This document shows, piece after piece, positions 16,461 to 25,268 of a stretch of DNA of 64,000 nt. Numbering within the stretch: position 1 is the stretch's first letter; the number at the start of each line of letters is the position of its first letter. The translations under genes were made by a program, and so were the position numbers. This stretch comes from Polaromonas sp. CG_9.7. GTDB taxonomy: Bacteria; Pseudomonadota; Gammaproteobacteria; Burkholderiales; Burkholderiaceae_C. The notes below the pieces were generated by a model. The model was not told the origin of the DNA. It made no database searches and saw only the letters and a program-made list of their open reading frames with translations. Where the stretch lies: NCBI RefSeq assembly GCF_015752205.1, contig NZ_JADOVG010000015.1, forward strand, positions 28,297-92,296. The letters run 5' to 3'.

Positions 16461-17291
16461 ATGGAGTTACGTGAAAAGCAGGGTTGGCCAAACACATTGA
16501 TGGGGCTGGCCGCACGCCTGCCGTGGTGGTTGGGTCTGGCGCTGGCAGGGCTGACCTACCTGGGCCTGCACCACCTGGCGCAAAAACCGCTTGGCACCCT
16601 ACAACTGGGGCAGTTGGGGGGCTTCGTCCTGTCGGCGGTAACGCACGGACTGGCGCTGGCGGGGCAATATCTGCTGCCGCTGTTTTTCGGCATTGGCGCG
16701 TTGTTGTCGGCCTTCCAGCGGGGCAAAGCCACGCGGCTGCATGCGGCGGCGGCCAGTCGCCCTGACGCCGTGGACAGCATGAACTGGCAGGAATTTGAAA
16801 TCCTGGTGGGCGAATATTTCCGGCGCCAGGGTTACGGCGTGACGGACAACGGCGGTGGTGGCGCCGATGGCGGCGTGGACGTGGTGCTGCAAAGCGACGA
16901 TGGCAGCCACCTGGTGCAATGCAAGCATTGGCGCGCCTTGCGGGTTGGCGTGCAGCCGGTCCGCGAGTTGTACGGCGTCATGGCGGCGCACGGCGCAACC
17001 AGCGGTTTTGTCGTCACCTCGGGGGAATTCACCGAGGACGCACAGCGCTTTGCCGACGGCCTGGCGCTGACGCTGATCAACGGATCTACCCTGCTGCGCG
17101 GCATCCGGGCACAGGCTGGCAGTGTCCTGGCAGCGGCAGCACCGGCCGACCTGTCCACGCCGGACTGCCCCGTGTGCGGCGCAGAGATGGTGCTCCGCCA
17201 GGCACGCAGCGGCGCCAATGCCGGCAAGCAGTTCTGGGGCTGCAGCCGCTATGCGCAAAACCATTGCCGGGGCACGCGGGAGTTGGATTGA
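16461..17291 (+). CDS. Membrane-anchored Mrr-type restriction endonuclease with topoisomerase-type zinc finger
   Basis: 276 residues. Two predicted transmembrane helices (about 18-38 and 60-90) are followed by an Mrr_cat nuclease domain: MNWQEFEILVGEYFRRQGYGV, then GGADGGVDVVL and HLVQCKHW, giving the PD-(D/E)xK-type residues D, QxK. A C4 zinc finger of the topoisomerase type follows at the C-terminus (CPVCGAEMVLRQARSGANAGKQFWGCSRYAQNHC). Mrr-like enzymes cut methylated or foreign DNA. No methyltransferase partner is adjacent. The ATG at 16461 begins just before the first helix. Confidence 0.8.
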   Translation: MELREKQGWPNTLMGLAARLPWWLGLALAGLTYLGLHHLAQKPLGTLQLGQLGGFVLSAVTHGLALAGQYLLPLFFGIGALLSAFQRGKATRLHAAAASRPDAVDSMNWQEFEILVGEYFRRQGYGVTDNGGGGADGGVDVVLQSDDGSHLVQCKHWRALRVGVQPVRELYGVMAAHGATSGFVVTSGEFTEDAQRFADGLALTLINGSTLLRGIRAQAGSVLAAAAPADLSTPDCPVCGAEMVLRQARSGANAGKQFWGCSRYAQNHCRGTRELD

Positions 17292-17425
17292 AGCTTTGAA
17301 GGCGATGGTTGCACCATGCCAAACCAACACATTTTTTGAATAAGGTATGCGTTTTACCAAGTTCTGTTCACAGCCCCAACCCGCGAGAAAAGCCGACTGC
17401 CAGGGTCAACGCAACCGGCTTTGGT

Positions 17426-18466
17426 TTATTGCGCCCGCTGGCCGAAGCTGACAGCATAGGCAGGAAAACGTGCCTGCAGGATCGGATCGGCGGAAGCCTC
17501 GATACCGTCAGTCAGCGCTACCGGGTTGAACAACAGTGCTTTTTGTACCTTGACCTGGTCCTTGGCGGTGGTGGTCAGGCTGATGGTGCCAAGCTCCACC
17601 ACTTTTCGGTCGGCCGGCCATGCAACCGTTGCGTCGTTGATCGTGTCGCCTTCTTGGGCCAGTTGCGCCAGCAGGCGGAATTTCGCCGGGCTTTTGGCGA
17701 TACGCACGGGCAGTTCATCCATCAGGTAGTTGGGCAGTGCTTTTGCAGTGTCTTCTTTGCTCAAGGCATGCTCCCCCGCGACGGGAAGTATCTGGTAGCG
17801 CGCATAACGGCTGACGCCTTTGGCATTGGTGAATTTAAATGCATTGACCCCGTAGAAGGCCAGCGTTGCAAAGCTGTCGGGCGCCGGCCGTGGCGTACTG
17901 ACCCATTTGGCCGCGGCAGGGTGGCTGGCAAGAAATTGCTCGACCGGCGTCGGTTTGGCAGCTGTCGGCCCACTTTGCGCATTCGCCTGCAAGAAGCTGA
18001 GAAAGTCTTCCGGTGTGGCAACAGGAAAGCTGTTGGCCGAAATGCTGACGATGTCCGTGCTGCTGCCATCGGGCAACTTGAAGCGGATGGCAATGCCATG
18101 CGGGCTGCCGTGCGGATCCGTGTCAGCCATCGTGGGCACGCCCGTGCCATTTGAAAAGCGCACCACCAGCGGTACGTCGTTGGTGCCGAAATGTGGCGCC
18201 CTGGACAGGGACGCGGCGGTCCTGGCCGGCGTGAAGTGCCCCTCCACGACAACGCCCTTGGCATGGTTCGCACGGTAGCCGGCGTGCGGTCCGCCTGACA
18301 GCTTGTTCAGCGCCTCCACCAGCGCGACCGGCAATGGCTTTTCGGGGGCCGGATTGTCTGCGGCAAAAGCCGTGGCAGACGCAGCAGCCAGTGCAACGGC
18401 CAGCAGTGCACCAGGCAGGTGACGAGCGATGGCGACAGGGGGGTAAAGGGAGTGTGTTGATTTCAT
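17426..18466 (-). CDS. srpA: Periplasmic catalase-related peroxidase (SrpA-like)
   Basis: 346 residues with a signal peptide (ending ATAFAADNPAPEKP). It is a short heme catalase: an early His (ANHAKGVVVEGHFTP), VVRFSNGTGVPTMADTDPHGSPHGIAIRF, and a C-terminal FPAYAVSFGQRAQ where the proximal Tyr is expected. Such truncated catalases reduce hydrogen or organic peroxides. The gene lies directly downstream of and codirectional with an OhrR-type regulator, so control by peroxides is likely. The symbol follows the closest named family, and a generic catalase-family peroxidase call is equally fair. Confidence 0.8.
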   Translation of the reverse strand: MKSTHSLYPPVAIARHLPGALLAVALAAASATAFAADNPAPEKPLPVALVEALNKLSGGPHAGYRANHAKGVVVEGHFTPARTAASLSRAPHFGTNDVPLVVRFSNGTGVPTMADTDPHGSPHGIAIRFKLPDGSSTDIVSISANSFPVATPEDFLSFLQANAQSGPTAAKPTPVEQFLASHPAAAKWVSTPRPAPDSFATLAFYGVNAFKFTNAKGVSRYARYQILPVAGEHALSKEDTAKALPNYLMDELPVRIAKSPAKFRLLAQLAQEGDTINDATVAWPADRKVVELGTISLTTTAKDQVKVQKALLFNPVALTDGIEASADPILQARFPAYAVSFGQRAQ

Positions 18467-18591
18467 ATTTTTCCTATCAAAAAGGTGAAGGCAGGGATTT
18501 CAGCCTCAGCCCTCAGGCAGAGGCTGCTGCAGGTAGACCAAGAAGCGCTTGGCAGTGTTGGGAAATGGGTGCCGTCAACAGCAAAGCAGCC

Positions 18592-19101
18592 TTATTTGGA
18601 CAGCCCGGCCCGGGACACGGCGGCAACGGTTTCAAGCAATGCGGCGCGCAGGTTTTGCAGGCTTTGCACCAGCGTCTGTCGCTGCGCTTGCGTGCATTGC
18701 GTGGCGCAGGCCACCTGGTCGTGAACCGCCTGCGCCTTGTGGCTCAACGCGGCGCCGCGGGCCGTCAGCGTGATCAGTACAGACCGGTCATCTTGCGGAT
18801 TGCGCCGACGCAAAATCAGGTCAAGCGCAGTGAGTTTGCGTATCAAGGGGGTCAGCGTTCCGGAGTCAAGCGCCACGTGTTCGCAAAGCTGCCCCATGCT
18901 CAACTCGCGGTGCTCCCAAAGCGCCAGCATCACCAGGTACTGCGGGTAAGTAATGCCCAGCGTGACAAGCAAAGGCCGGTACACCTTGGTCATGGCCAGC
19001 GACGTGGAATACAACGCGAAACACAATTGTTGGTCCAGAGGCGGGCCAAAAGCCGCCAAATCGGCGTTTTTATCAACGTTTTCAGGTGAATTATTGGACA
19101 T
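18592..19101 (-). CDS. ohrR: OhrR-type MarR-family peroxide-sensing repressor
   Basis: 169 residues, winged-helix MarR fold. The stretch LDQQLCFALYSTSLAMTKVYRPLLVTLGITYPQYLVMLALWE is characteristic of OhrR; C27 is the expected peroxide-sensing thiol, and Cys at about 132 and 136 could be the resolving cysteine of a 2-Cys OhrR. A perfect palindrome 56 bases upstream of the start is its likely operator. Its target here appears to be srpA rather than the usual ohr, which is not in the window. Confidence 0.85.
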   Translation of the reverse strand: MSNNSPENVDKNADLAAFGPPLDQQLCFALYSTSLAMTKVYRPLLVTLGITYPQYLVMLALWEHRELSMGQLCEHVALDSGTLTPLIRKLTALDLILRRRNPQDDRSVLITLTARGAALSHKAQAVHDQVACATQCTQAQRQTLVQSLQNLRAALLETVAAVSRAGLSK

Positions 19102-19156
19102 GAGCAGGTTGATAAAGAAACGTCAGAAAATTAAATAGTGAGAAAATTATTCTAAT

Positions 19157-19177
19157 GTATCAAATCATATTTGATAC
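19157..19177. promoter_or_regulatory. Palindromic operator upstream of ohrR
   Basis: GTATCAAAT-CAT-ATTTGATAC is a perfect 9-bp inverted repeat with a 3-base centre, in an AT-rich stretch between ohrR and the divergent tautomerase gene. Its size and symmetry fit a MarR-family dimer site. The rest of the 330-bp gap (19102-19431) shows no gene or other clear element. Confidence 0.65.
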
Positions 19178-19431
19178 GATATAAATTCTTAAACCATTCA
19201 GTGGCAAAGGCCAACAAGACACAAAGCAACGTGAACCAGGTTTTTTTCGGGACCTGCATCCCGTTGACAATTGACCGGAACTTGTACGGCTCTGCTTTTT
19301 TTCAACGCAAAATTTTTGCAGGCAAGTTGCTGCAACGTTAGTGCTTGCGCTTAGGCTGAACATACGCGGAATAATGCAGGGCTTGCGCGCTGCCACGCCG
19401 TTAATCCATCAAAATCCATTCAAGGAAAACC

Positions 19432-19623
19432 ATGCCCACTTACCACGTCGAAATGCTTGAAGGCCGCACGCTGGAGCAAAAGAAAAAACTGGTCGAGGCG
19501 ATCACCCGCGTCAGTGTCGAGGTGCTGGGCGGCGAGCCAGGCTCGGTTGATGTTCTGATCACCGACGTCAAGCCTCAAAACTGGGCCACGGGCGGCAAAC
19601 TCTGGTCGGAACCCAGAGACTGA
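19432..19623 (+). CDS. 4-oxalocrotonate tautomerase-family protein
   Basis: 63 residues, the usual size of the small tautomerases. After removal of Met, Pro1 (PTYHVEMLEG) is the catalytic base. GRTLEQKKKLVEAITRVSVEVLG is the conserved helix and a Trp occurs near the end (NWATGGKLW). It could act on 2-hydroxymuconate-type or other enol substrates; no catabolic operon surrounds it. An AAGGAAAACC ribosome-binding site precedes the ATG. Confidence 0.85.
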   Translation: MPTYHVEMLEGRTLEQKKKLVEAITRVSVEVLGGEPGSVDVLITDVKPQNWATGGKLWSEPRD

Positions 19624-19642
19624 TGCCCGGCAAGAACCGCAT

Positions 19643-21127
19643 TTGAACCCCCTGCCCCCGCCATCGTCCATCGCCGCCCTGCAGGCGCGCTTTGGTTCGC
19701 GCTATCGCTGGCTGCTGCTGGTTTCCGTGATGGTCGGCATCATGGCGTCGATCATGTCGTCGACCATCGTCAATGTGGCGATTCCCGACATGAGCCATCA
19801 CTTTTCGCTCGGCCAGGGCCGCGCGCAATGGGTCACCTCGGGCTTCATGGTCGCCATGACGGTGTCCATGCTGACCACGCCGTGGCTGCTGGCGCGCTAC
19901 GGCTACCGCCGCACCTATGTTGGCAGCATGCTGCTGCTGATGGCCGGCGGCATCGGCGGCGGCCTGGCCAGCGACTTCACGCTGGTGCTGGCCGCGCGCG
20001 TCGCCGAAGGGGTGGCGGCCGGCGTGGTGCAACCCATAGCGGCGATCATCATCATGCGCGCCTTCGGCACGCACGAACAGGGTCGGGCCAGCGGGCTGTT
20101 CGGCATGGGTGTGGTGCTGGCGCCGGCGCTGGGGCCCAGCGTGGGCGGGGTGCTGGTGGATCTGTACGGCTGGCGTTCGATTTTCTTCATGGTCGTGCCG
20201 CTGTGCCTGCTGTCGCTGTGGATGGCCTGCCGCTATGTGCCGGACAGCGCGCCCGGCGGCGTGGTGGCAGACCGCAAAGGCGCAATGATCGACTGGCGCG
20301 GCATGCTGCTGGCGGGCACCGGCACGCTGTGCCTGCTCAACGGCATGGTGGCGCTGCAAGGCCAGGGCAGCCACCCGCTGCAGGCGGCCCTGCTGCTGGG
20401 CGCCGCGCTGGCGCTGCTGGCCGGCTTCATTGGCTGGCAGCGGCGCATGCAGGCGACCGGCCGGGAGCCGCTGATGAACCTGTCACTGTTCGGCAACCGG
20501 CCCTTCGCCATGGGCAGTGTGGTGGCTTTTATCTACGGCACGGCGCTGTTCGGCTCGACCTATCTGCTGCCGGTGTACATGCAGCTGGGCCTGAATTTGT
20601 CGGCTTCGCATGCCGGAGCGGTGCTGCTGCCCGCCGGCATCGTGCTGGCCGCGACGATTGCCATCGTCGGCCGCCTGGCCGACCGGCAGCCGACCTGGCT
20701 GCTGGTTACCACTGGCCTGGGGCTGCTGGCCGTGTCGTTCGCGCTGATGATGACGCTCACGCTGAGTTCGGCGCTGTGGCTGCTGGCGCTGTGGGCAACG
20801 CTGGGGCGCATCGGGCTGGGCTTTATTTTGCCATCGCTGAACCTGGGATCGCTGCGGCCGCTGCCCCGGGAACTGGTGTCGCAAGGCGCCAGCGCCATCA
20901 GCTTTGTGCGCATGCTGGGCGGCGCAATTGGCGTCAGCCTGTGCGGTATCGTGCTCGAATGGCGGCTGGCGGTGCATGGCGATTCGCTGGCGGTGGCCGC
21001 CAGCAGCCCGGCGCGGCTGGCCGCTTTCAATGAATCGTTTTTGATGCTGGCCGCGCTGTGCGTGGTCGCCATGGCGGCGTCGTCGCAGCTTCGCGTGTCG
21101 CCGCCTGCCCCTTCCACCGGAGACTAG
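19643..21127 (+). CDS. DHA2-type multidrug MFS transporter (EmrB/QacA family)
   Basis: 494 residues, 14 predicted transmembrane helices. The first helix carries SSTIVNVAIPDMSHHF and is followed by WVTSGFMVAMTVSMLTTPWLLARYGYRR (motif A region). Members export drugs or dyes using the proton gradient. No membrane-fusion partner (EmrA) or regulator is adjacent. The start is set at TTG 19643, because the next ATG would remove part of the first helix; this start is uncertain. It ends three bases before the next gene and is probably cotranscribed with it. Confidence 0.8.
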   Translation: MNPLPPPSSIAALQARFGSRYRWLLLVSVMVGIMASIMSSTIVNVAIPDMSHHFSLGQGRAQWVTSGFMVAMTVSMLTTPWLLARYGYRRTYVGSMLLLMAGGIGGGLASDFTLVLAARVAEGVAAGVVQPIAAIIIMRAFGTHEQGRASGLFGMGVVLAPALGPSVGGVLVDLYGWRSIFFMVVPLCLLSLWMACRYVPDSAPGGVVADRKGAMIDWRGMLLAGTGTLCLLNGMVALQGQGSHPLQAALLLGAALALLAGFIGWQRRMQATGREPLMNLSLFGNRPFAMGSVVAFIYGTALFGSTYLLPVYMQLGLNLSASHAGAVLLPAGIVLAATIAIVGRLADRQPTWLLVTTGLGLLAVSFALMMTLTLSSALWLLALWATLGRIGLGFILPSLNLGSLRPLPRELVSQGASAISFVRMLGGAIGVSLCGIVLEWRLAVHGDSLAVAASSPARLAAFNESFLMLAALCVVAMAASSQLRVSPPAPSTGD

Positions 21128-21130
21128 ACC

Positions 21131-21946
21131 ATGTGCCAGCTGCTCGGCATGAACTGCAACGCGCCCACCGACGTGACCTTCAGCTTTCGCGGTTTCGCGC
21201 AGCGCGGCGGCCGCACCGACCACCATGCCGACGGCTGGGGCATCGCCTTTTTTGAAGGCGACAGCAGCGTGGACGGCGCAGGCCACGACAAGGGACTGCG
21301 GCATTTCGTCGACCACCTGCCAGCCTGCGAGTCGCCGGTGGCCGAGCTGATTGCCAGCTACCCGATCAAGAGCCGCAACGTGATTGCGCACATCCGCAAG
21401 GCGACACAGGGCCGCGTGGCGCTGGAAAACTGCCACCCTTTTGTGCGCGAGCTGTGGGGCCGCTACTGGGTGTTTGCGCACAACGGCAATCTGGCCGATT
21501 TTTCACCGCGCCTGCACGGCAGCTTTCGGCCGGTGGGCACGACCGACAGCGAGCACGCCTTTTGCTGGATCATGCAGGAGCTGGCCAAGTCGCACGCCGA
21601 CGTTCCCAGCGTGCGGGAATTGAGCATCACCCTGCGAGAGCTGGCAGCCCGGGCGGCAAAACACGGCACCTTCAATTTCCTGCTGAGCAATGGCCAGGCG
21701 CTCTGGGCGCATGCCTCGTCCAACCCCGGCTCACCGATCCTGTACTACGTTGAGCGCCGCCACCCGTTCGCTCATGCCACGCTCAGCGACGAAGACGTGA
21801 GCGTGAACTTTCAGGAACACACCCAGCCCACCGACCGGGTGGCCGTGGTGGTGACAGCGCCCCTCACCACCAACGAAACCTGGACCGCGTTTGCGCCGGG
21901 TGAACTCAAGGTGTTTGAAAACGGCGCGCTGCTGGCAGACGCCTGA
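21131..21946 (+). CDS. Class II glutamine amidotransferase (YafJ-like)
   Basis: 271 residues. The catalytic Cys is residue 2 (MCQLLGMNCNAP), exposed after Met removal as in Ntn hydrolases. RGGRTDHHADGWGIAFFEG, AHIRKATQGRVALENCHPF and WVFAHNGNLADF are the usual substrate-pocket motifs. Such stand-alone class II GATases release ammonia from glutamine or cleave gamma-glutamyl bonds; the acceptor is unknown. Placement next to gshB is suggestive, but the gene is on the other strand. Confidence 0.85.
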   Translation: MCQLLGMNCNAPTDVTFSFRGFAQRGGRTDHHADGWGIAFFEGDSSVDGAGHDKGLRHFVDHLPACESPVAELIASYPIKSRNVIAHIRKATQGRVALENCHPFVRELWGRYWVFAHNGNLADFSPRLHGSFRPVGTTDSEHAFCWIMQELAKSHADVPSVRELSITLRELAARAAKHGTFNFLLSNGQALWAHASSNPGSPILYYVERRHPFAHATLSDEDVSVNFQEHTQPTDRVAVVVTAPLTTNETWTAFAPGELKVFENGALLADA

Positions 21947-21964
21947 ACGCTGCGGTAGCCGGGT

Positions 21965-22924
21965 TCAGGCCGCCAGCGCCGCTTCCAGCGCGTCGATGAA
22001 CATTGCCGCCACGTCAAAACCCATCTGGTCGTGGATTTCCTGGAAGCAGGTCGGGCTGGTGACATTGATTTCCGTCACACAGTCGCCAATCACGTCGATG
22101 CCGGCCAGCAGCAAGCCGCGCGCCGCCAGGATCGGTCCCAGTGCCTCGGCGATCTCGAAGTCGCGCTTTGACAGCGGTTGCGCCACGCCCAGGCCGCCTG
22201 CCGCCAGGTTGCCGCGCACCTCGCTGCCCTGCGGAATGCGCGCCAGGCTGAACGGCACGGCCTTGCCGCCAATCACCAGCACGCGCTTGTCGCCCTTGAC
22301 GATCTCGGGCAGAAATTTCTGCACCATCACGCTTTCGGCACCGTTCTTGTTCAGGGTTTCGATGATGCTGCCCAGGTTCAGGCCGTCGGCCTTGACCCGG
22401 AAAATGCCCATGCCGCCCATGCCATCCAGCGGCTTGAGGATGATGTCCTGGTGCTCGGCATGAAAACGCTTGATGTCGGCGGCGTCGCGCGTCACCAGCG
22501 TCGGGCCGATGAACTGAGCAAACTCCATGATGGCGAGTTTTTCCGGGTGGTCGCGCAGTGCGCGCGGCTTGTTGAAGACCCTGGCGCCTTCGCGCTCGGC
22601 CTGCTCCAGCAGGTGGGTGCTGTAGATGTATTCACTGTCGAACGGCGGGTCCTTGCGCATGATGACGCAGCCAACGTCTTTCAGCGGCTGCGGCCGCTCG
22701 TTCGGATGCTGCTGCTCGGCGGTGAACCAGTCCAGCGCATCGCCGGTGAGAACGATGTCGCGCACGAAGGCGGTCACCGGCGTGCCTTGCTGCCACATGA
22801 TGTCCTTGGGCTCGCAGGCGCTGAGGGTGTGGCCGCGCCGCTGCGCCTCGCGCATCATGGCGAAGGTGGTGTCCTTGTAGATCTTGAAGGATTCGAGCGG
22901 ATCGGCAATAAAAAGAATGTTCAT
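21965..22924 (-). CDS. gshB: Glutathione synthetase
   Basis: 319-residue ATP-grasp enzyme joining gamma-glutamylcysteine and glycine. MNILFIADPLESFKIYKDTTFAMM, the variable MRKDPPFDSEYIYSTHLLEQAE stretch, ILKPLDGMGGMGIFRV (ATP-binding lid) and ITEINVTSPTCFQEI are all typical. It is transcribed in the same direction as the two kup genes and gshA further right, so all four could share regulation, though gaps of 115-250 bases separate them. Confidence 0.95.
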   Translation of the reverse strand: MNILFIADPLESFKIYKDTTFAMMREAQRRGHTLSACEPKDIMWQQGTPVTAFVRDIVLTGDALDWFTAEQQHPNERPQPLKDVGCVIMRKDPPFDSEYIYSTHLLEQAEREGARVFNKPRALRDHPEKLAIMEFAQFIGPTLVTRDAADIKRFHAEHQDIILKPLDGMGGMGIFRVKADGLNLGSIIETLNKNGAESVMVQKFLPEIVKGDKRVLVIGGKAVPFSLARIPQGSEVRGNLAAGGLGVAQPLSKRDFEIAEALGPILAARGLLLAGIDVIGDCVTEINVTSPTCFQEIHDQMGFDVAAMFIDALEAALAA

Positions 22925-23145
22925 GGAATGGGAGGGGACCTGGTGGTGCGGGTTGGGTGGCGCCGGGCGGGGCGTGAACGGCGAGGGTTGATGCGTATTG
23001 TTGTACAAACCGCACGGCTGCGCCGGATGCCGTGTTCGCCTGGATTTTCGATGGCCCCCCGCCCGGGTCAACCCGGCAACAGCGGGACACTATGAAAAAA
23101 GGAGCAGCCAGCACATGCTGGTATTGCGCAAACCCCTTATTTGGC

Positions 23146-25014
23146 TCAAATCTCGATCTTGCTGCCGAGTTCCACAACCGAGTTGTTTGGCAGATTCAAA
23201 AAGTCGGCCGCGCCGCTGGCGTTATGGTGCATCTGCGCAAACAGCTTTTCGCGCCAAGGGGCCATGCCGGTGCCAAGGGTCGGAACCACGGTGTCGCGCG
23301 ACAAAAAGTAGCTGGTCTTCATCGGCTCCAGCTGGCAGCCCCGGTTTTTGATCTGCTGCAGCGCCTTGGGCAGGTCCAGGTCGTTCTTGAAGCCGTAGTG
23401 GACATTGACCTGCCAGCAGTCGTGGCCCAGCGACTCTACTTCCAGCCGCTTGCTCATGCCAATCCACGGCACCTCGTGGTTCACCACGGTGACAAACAGG
23501 TTTTGGTCGTGCAGCACCTTGTTGTGCTTGAGGTTGTGCAGCATGGCGTTGGGCACGATGCCCGGCTCGGCGGTCATGAAGACGGCAGTGCCCTCGACCC
23601 GCACGGGTGGGCTGACAAACACCGCATCCAGAAAACTCGGCAGGTCAATCGAGTCGGCGCGCAGTTTGTCGATGAGCAGTTGGCGCCCGCGCTTCCAGGT
23701 CGACATGACGGTGTACAACACAGCCGCCAGCACCAGCGGAAACCAGCCGCCATGCAGGATTTTGAGCGAATTGGAGGCAAAAAACGCCACATCCACCATG
23801 AAGAAAAACCCGGTGGACGCGATGCACAACCACAGCGGATAGCCCCAGCCGTGGCGCACGACAAAAAACGTGAGCAGCGTGGTGATGACCATTACCAGAC
23901 TCACGGAAATGCCGTAGGCCGCCGCCAGCGCGCTTGACGAGCCAAACAAGACGACCGCCATGACCACGCCGGCCAGCAGCATCCAGTTCACGGCAGGGAT
24001 ATAAATCTGGCCCGTGTCGCGGATCGAGGTGTGAAGAATCGTGAGGCGCGGCAGGAAGCCCATCTGAATGGTCTGCTTGGCCGCAGAAAAGGCGCCCGAA
24101 ATCAGCGCTTGCGAAGCAATCACGGTGGCGGCGGTTGCCAGTACCACCATCGGGATCAGCGCCCAGTCGGGCGTCATCAGGTAAAACGGGTTTTCTGCCG
24201 CCTGGGGGTTCGCCAGCACCAGCGCGCCCTGGCCGAAATAGTTGAGTATCAATGACGGCATCACCAGGCCAAACCAGGCCAGCCGGATGGGCGTCTTGCC
24301 GAAATGCCCCATGTCGGCATACAGCGCCTCGGCGCCGGTCACGCACAAAAACACCGCGCCCAGCGTGATGAAGGCAATGGCGTAGTGCTGGCTTGCAAAG
24401 CGCAGCGCATGCACCGGCAGCACCGCCACCAGCACCTGGGGGTTCTGCGCGATCTGCATCAGCCCGGTCAAGGCAATGACGAGAAACCAGACCACGGTGA
24501 TCGGGCCGAAGAACTTGCCGATGTCTGCGGTGCCCCGGCGCTGCACCGCAAACAGCATCACCAGCACCACCAGCGAAATCAGCACCACGTAGGGCTTGGC
24601 GGCAGGCGTCAGTATCTCCAGGCCCTCCACGGCGGACAGCACGGAGATGGCCGGGGTGATGATGCCATCGCCAAAAAACAGCGCCACGCCAAACACACCG
24701 ATCATCAACAAAGCGCCGCGCAGTCGCGGCTGGTCTGTCACCGACTGCGAGGCCAGCGCCAGCAAGGCCATCAGCCCGCCTTCGCCGTGGTTGTCGGCAC
24801 GCATGATCAGCACGACATACTTGACAGAAACAACGATCGTCAGCGTCCAGAAAAACAGGGAAAGGACGCCCAGGATGTTGGCCTCTGTGATCGGCACATG
24901 CCCGCTCGCAAAAACCTCTTTGAAGGCGTACAGGACGCTGGTTCCGATGTCGCCATAGACGACACCAATGGCACCCAAAGTAAGGGCTCCGAGGGATGAT
25001 TTTTTATTGGACAT
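23146..25014 (-). CDS. kup: Low-affinity potassium transporter Kup, copy 1
   Basis: 622 residues, 12 predicted transmembrane helices. The N-terminus [25 protein letters not shown] is the Kup signature, and a cytoplasmic C-terminal domain begins after about residue 450. Kup imports K+ with protons and matters at low pH. A close paralogue lies directly upstream in the same direction; their last 120 residues are nearly identical while the rest differs more. Confidence 0.95.
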   Translation of the reverse strand: MSNKKSSLGALTLGAIGVVYGDIGTSVLYAFKEVFASGHVPITEANILGVLSLFFWTLTIVVSVKYVVLIMRADNHGEGGLMALLALASQSVTDQPRLRGALLMIGVFGVALFFGDGIITPAISVLSAVEGLEILTPAAKPYVVLISLVVLVMLFAVQRRGTADIGKFFGPITVVWFLVIALTGLMQIAQNPQVLVAVLPVHALRFASQHYAIAFITLGAVFLCVTGAEALYADMGHFGKTPIRLAWFGLVMPSLILNYFGQGALVLANPQAAENPFYLMTPDWALIPMVVLATAATVIASQALISGAFSAAKQTIQMGFLPRLTILHTSIRDTGQIYIPAVNWMLLAGVVMAVVLFGSSSALAAAYGISVSLVMVITTLLTFFVVRHGWGYPLWLCIASTGFFFMVDVAFFASNSLKILHGGWFPLVLAAVLYTVMSTWKRGRQLLIDKLRADSIDLPSFLDAVFVSPPVRVEGTAVFMTAEPGIVPNAMLHNLKHNKVLHDQNLFVTVVNHEVPWIGMSKRLEVESLGHDCWQVNVHYGFKNDLDLPKALQQIKNRGCQLEPMKTSYFLSRDTVVPTLGTGMAPWREKLFAQMHHNASGAADFLNLPNNSVVELGSKIEI

Positions 25015-25268
25015 TCAACTTTTCGACTTCTTGAGCGTTAACCGCAAAGCGGACCCGGCAGCGATTCAGCGATGGCAGAGAACGCAATTCCATGTAGACA
25101 CGCTGGATTGCCATTTGTAAAACCAGCCTGAAACCCAGACTTGTCTGGATTTTGTTGCAACGCAGCATCCTATGATGCGGCAAATTGTGTTCCTGCCTGC
25201 AGGCCGGATAAAGGAAGTTGTTGAATACCAGAGCGGCTCAGAATCGGCAGGAGCTGCGCCAGGAAGGC

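Noticed and set aside
20483..21481. Open frame antisense to the MFS and amidotransferase genes
   Set aside because: Spans two well-supported genes in reverse and is dominated by His, Gln and Arg.
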